From: Verrucomicrobiota bacterium
GTDB lineage: Bacteria; Verrucomicrobiota; Verrucomicrobiia; Opitutales; Opitutaceae
Direction of reading: 5' to 3'
Length of the DNA: 64,000 nucleotides
Assembly (NCBI GenBank): GCA_026398135.1
Contig: JAPLTN010000010.1
Span: 28,137 to 92,136 of the forward strand
The notes under the pieces are model-generated. The model did no database searches, was not told the origin of the DNA, and was given only the letters and a program-made list of their open reading frames with translations. Each line of letters begins with the position of its first letter. The first letter of the stretch is position 1. The position numbers and the translations under genes were made by a program. Of the stretch, positions 61,636 to 64,000 are shown in pieces.

Positions 61636-63345
61636 ATGCCCCTCGGGAAACTTCAGCAACAGATCGTCCAGCAGCTCGAAAAACAGGGGCGCATCACTCA
61701 CGAAAAAGTGGAAGAGCTGTCCTCGCGTCCCGAGGAAATCGCCGGTGATGAGTTGGATCGCATCTTGCTGGAGAACTATAGCGTCACCGCGACCCAGCTC
61801 TTCGTCGCGAAAGCCCTGGCCTACCACTTGGCGCCGTTTTTTGCGTCCAAGTTCCGGGTGGGCCCCGCGACCTACGAGCGCCTGCCGCAAGAGTTTTGTC
61901 AGGAGAATGTGTGCCTGCCGATCGGCTATAACGGGGATATTCTCCTGCTCGCGGTCGCGAATCCCTTTGATTTGTCGATCCCTCAAAAGGTCGCCGATAT
62001 CACCGGCAAGCGGGTGGTCCGCCTGCTGGCGAGGGAGAAGGACATTCGCGAGAAATTCGCCACCGAGAAGGCCAAGCCCGCCGGGTTCGACGACGTCGTG
62101 GGCGCCATCGGCAAGGAGTATGGCGCGATTGGCGACGAGTCTGCCGAAGTCGATGTCACCGAGGACTCGGCCCCGATCGTGCAGCTGGCCAATCGTATCA
62201 TCGAGGATGCCTACTACGCGGGCACGTCCGATATTCATGTCGAGCCCTGGGAAAAAGAAATCGTGGTGCGTTACCGCATCGACGGCGTGTGCCACGAAAA
62301 GCTCCGCCTGCCGCACCGGGTGGGCCCGGCGCTCGTCGCCCGCCTGAAGATCATGTGCAACCTCGATATCGCCGAGCGTCGCCTGCCGCAGGACGGCCGT
62401 ATCGTTTTCAAACAGTTTACCAAGAAGGGAATCGACATCGACCTGCGTGTTTCCACCGCGCCCCTGAACTACGGCGAAGGCGTGGTCATGCGTATTCTCG
62501 ACAAGCAAAAGTCCACCCTGCCGCTGCCCGCGCTCGGGTTCTCCGAGGAAAATCTCGCCAAGTATCGCGAGTGCATCCGCCAGCCCTATGGCATGATTCT
62601 GCACTGCGGTCCCACCGGCTCCGGCAAGTCGATGACGCTCTACTCCGCGCTGGGCGAAATCAACGCGCCCGACATCGTTATCCGCACCGCCGAGGACCCG
62701 ATCGAATACACCCTGGCCGGTATCAACCAGATGCAGATGCACCGCCAGATCGGCCTGACTTTTGCCAGTGCCCTGCGCGCCTACCTGCGCCAGGATCCCG
62801 ACATCATCCTGGTGGGTGAAATCCGCGACAAGGAAACCGCCAACATCGCGGTCGAGGCGGCACTGACCGGTCACTTGTTGATCTCCACCCTGCACACCAA
62901 CGACGCGCCCAGCACCATCGCGCGTCTGACCGACATGGGCATCGAGCCCTTCATGATCAGCTCCTCCCTGCTCTGCGTGTGCGCCCAGCGCCTCATGCGC
63001 CGGGTGTGCAAGCAGTGCAAAGTCCAGCATACGCCGGAAGGCCGGGAAAAAGAGATTTTGGAACGCGCGCTCGGCTGGTCCGGACCCATTTTCAAGGCCA
63101 ATCCCAAGGGCTGTCCCAAGTGCGGCAACTCCGGCTACAAAGGCCGACTCGGCATCCATGAACTCATGGTCTCGAACAACGAGTTGATCGAAGGCATTAA
63201 CAAAGGGCTGGAAGCCGCGGAGCTGAAGAAGATCGCGATGCGCGGCGGCATGAAGACGCTGCACCAGGATTCCTTGCTCAAGGTGAAGGAAGGTCTCACC
63301 ACGCTGGAAGAATCGCTGGCTACGGTGCCGCCGGATATGACGTGA
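61636..63345 (+). CDS. GspE/PulE/PilB family secretion or pilus assembly ATPase
   Basis: A 569-residue hexameric traffic ATPase. The N-terminal domain (about 1-150) precedes the core with Walker [16 protein letters not shown] (325 on), the Asp box [17 protein letters not shown], Walker [21 protein letters not shown], and the His box [18 protein letters not shown]. Near the C-terminus a four-Cys zinc site, CKQCK ... CPKCG, marks GspE/PilB rather than retraction ATPases. It should power type II secretion or type IV pilus assembly. No pilin, platform (GspF) or secretin gene is in the window. Confidence 0.92.
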   Translation: MPLGKLQQQIVQQLEKQGRITHEKVEELSSRPEEIAGDELDRILLENYSVTATQLFVAKALAYHLAPFFASKFRVGPATYERLPQEFCQENVCLPIGYNGDILLLAVANPFDLSIPQKVADITGKRVVRLLAREKDIREKFATEKAKPAGFDDVVGAIGKEYGAIGDESAEVDVTEDSAPIVQLANRIIEDAYYAGTSDIHVEPWEKEIVVRYRIDGVCHEKLRLPHRVGPALVARLKIMCNLDIAERRLPQDGRIVFKQFTKKGIDIDLRVSTAPLNYGEGVVMRILDKQKSTLPLPALGFSEENLAKYRECIRQPYGMILHCGPTGSGKSMTLYSALGEINAPDIVIRTAEDPIEYTLAGINQMQMHRQIGLTFASALRAYLRQDPDIILVGEIRDKETANIAVEAALTGHLLISTLHTNDAPSTIARLTDMGIEPFMISSSLLCVCAQRLMRRVCKQCKVQHTPEGREKEILERALGWSGPIFKANPKGCPKCGNSGYKGRLGIHELMVSNNELIEGINKGLEAAELKKIAMRGGMKTLHQDSLLKVKEGLTTLEESLATVPPDMT

Positions 63346-63395
63346 TAAATCGATTGGTTTGCGGCAGGCAGAAGAAAAAAATTGAACAGCGTGTA

Positions 63396-63413
63396 CCGCT
63401 AAATTTCGCCAAA
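63396..63413. repeat. Single CGCTAAA-type arm next to the inverted-repeat element
   Basis: CCGCTAAATTTCGCCAAA matches the left arm of the palindromes at 22434 and 23992 (two of three units, the second degenerate). It abuts the 223 bp element that follows. Confidence 0.4.
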
Positions 63414-63636
63414 GGAATGTCCTGAATTCTCCGGCGGGATCTGCGCGGGAGGGAAATGCGACTCGGGCAAGGCGGGTGCGGCGTGGGCATACCTGGAAGG
63501 TATGTCCCGCCGCGCCCAACGCCGGCCCAGGCGTATCTCTCGCCCGCCTTGCGGGTTGAGGGTCATTTCGCAATCCGCCTCGCGACCTGCCGTTTGGCCC
63601 CAAACGCAGGCCCTGCCGGAGAATTTAGGACCTTCC
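63414..63636. mobile_element. MITE-like element, 223 bp with 25-base terminal inverted repeats
   Basis: Terminal inverted repeats GGAATGTCCTGAATTCTCCG... (63414-63438) and ...CGGAGAATTTAGGACCTTCC (63612-63636) match at 22 of 25 positions. Inside is a second, imperfect long hairpin (GGGAAATGC...AAGGCGGG against CCCGCCTTG...GGTCATTTCGC) and a central GCGGCGTGGGCATACC / GGTATGTCCCGCCGC hairpin. No open reading frame of recognised function or target-site duplication is evident. It occupies most of the 406-base gap between the secretion ATPase and the last gene. It could be a non-autonomous transposable element or a structured RNA. Confidence 0.65.
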
Positions 63637-63654
63637 ATAAGATTGAACCCAGTG

Positions 63655-63686
63655 TGGCACTCTCACTGCTAATTTTTGGTTATAAT
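63655..63686 (+). promoter_or_regulatory. Possible promoter of the last gene
   Basis: TGGCACTCTCACTGCT (63655-63670) has the -24 GG and -12 GC spacing of a sigma-54 promoter, with two mismatches to the longer consensus. A separate TATAAT hexamer, a sigma-70-type -10, is at 63681-63686, without a good -35. Either could serve the gene starting at 63752. Confidence 0.35.
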
Positions 63687-63751
63687 CCAGTATTTTAAAT
63701 TATAAGCGCTTGCCAAAGCTTCTGACCATTCCCCGAACTGACGCCATTTAC

Positions 63752-64000
63752 ATGCAAACGATCACCGCCCGCTTCCTGCGCACGCTATCGCCGCTCCTCT
63801 TCGCCTGGGGCTTCTCTTCGGTTTCCCTGCTTGCCCAAACCGACCAAACCGTCACCGGCAATCTCTTCGTCGTTGGTGATTCCGACTTGAGCGGCAACAC
63901 CCTGAGCTTCGGGTCGCGCAACGCCCCCCTGTCAACCACACCTGGCGCGATTTGGGACTACGCCGACGGCACCACCCCTCAGATCACCTGGAGCGCCACC
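63752..64000 (+). CDS. Exported protein, N-terminus only (cut by window end)
   Basis: The first 83 codons encode a signal peptide (MQTITARFLRTLSPLLFAWG and a hydrophobic stretch ending near LLAQ) followed by DQTVTGNLFVVGDSDLSGNT, a polar beta-type sequence like those of autotransporter-like or PEP-CTERM surface proteins. No domain can be named from this part. Confidence 0.7.
   Translation, partial: MQTITARFLRTLSPLLFAWGFSSVSLLAQTDQTVTGNLFVVGDSDLSGNTLSFGSRNAPLSTTPGAIWDYADGTTPQITWSAT

Noticed and set aside
61471..63603. 710-codon open frame on minus opposite the secretion ATPase
   Set aside because: Antisense to a conserved ATPase, no recognisable domains.
63399..63638. 79-codon frame on minus within the inverted-repeat element
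   Set aside because: It spans the element from end to end and the peptide follows its palindromic DNA, so it is more likely a by-product of the repeat.

Overview
This 64 kb window looks like chromosome from a high-GC member of the Verrucomicrobiota, most likely near the Opitutaceae. The evidence is a complete dcw (division and cell wall) cluster with a MurC-MurB fusion, a 51-residue small basic protein of a type known from Verrucomicrobiota and Chlamydiae, a PEP-CTERM exported protein, diaminopimelate-type MurE, and many palindromic intergenic repeats. The lineage call is inference; no rRNA or tRNA gene was recognised in the window.

Layout. 1-3103 (minus strand): start of a sodium:solute symporter with its small DUF485 partner, then a three-gene unit of a ParA-type ATPase and two unrecognised proteins. 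3271-13738 (plus): an inositol-monophosphatase-like protein, a lipoprotein, a large CHASE/PAS hybrid histidine kinase, a DUF423 membrane protein, a CCA-adding-type nucleotidyltransferase, transaldolase and a GH20-like glycosidase. The glycosidase gene carries two in-frame perfect palindromes. 13782-22991: housekeeping genes on both strands (hisN-like phosphatase, DnaQ-like exonuclease, HAD phosphatase, M3 peptidase, PEP-CTERM protein, small basic protein, cutA, rpoZ, smpB, thrB, trmL). 23005-25056: two peptide-type ABC ATPases without permeases. 25203-34173: a surface-glycan block: sugar epimerase, lipid A-type acyltransferase, ELM1-like protein and two glycosyltransferases on plus; FkbM methyltransferase, GT10 fucosyltransferase-like enzyme and an MsbA-like exporter on minus. 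34328-40027: serS, tilS, ftsH, trmO.

40231-60899 is the dcw cluster in order: MraZ operator, mraZ, rsmH, ftsL-like, ftsI, murE, murF, mraY, murD, a LysM protein, ftsW, murG, murC-murB, ddl, ftsQ, ftsA, ftsZ, obgE. Gene overlaps of 1-4 bases and short gaps suggest one long transcription unit. It makes lipid II precursors in the cytoplasm (MurB-F, Ddl), loads them on lipid carrier (MraY, MurG), polymerises and cross-links septal wall (FtsW, FtsI), and builds the Z ring (FtsZ, FtsA, FtsQ). Downstream lie a detached GspE N-terminal-domain protein, a GspE/PilB ATPase and the start of an exported protein cut by the window end.

The most unusual content is the palindromic DNA: (a) two copies of a 27-base palindromic core inside the GH20-like gene, each with its own different but self-complementary flanks; (b) a roughly 310 bp nested palindrome between serS and tilS whose arm hairpins differ in sequence but keep pairing; (c) two palindromes built from CGCTAA units at a 10-base period; (d) a 223 bp element with 25-base terminal inverted repeats near the end; (e) a 91 bp inverted repeat after obgE. 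No CRISPR array, transposase, prophage or rRNA operon was seen.
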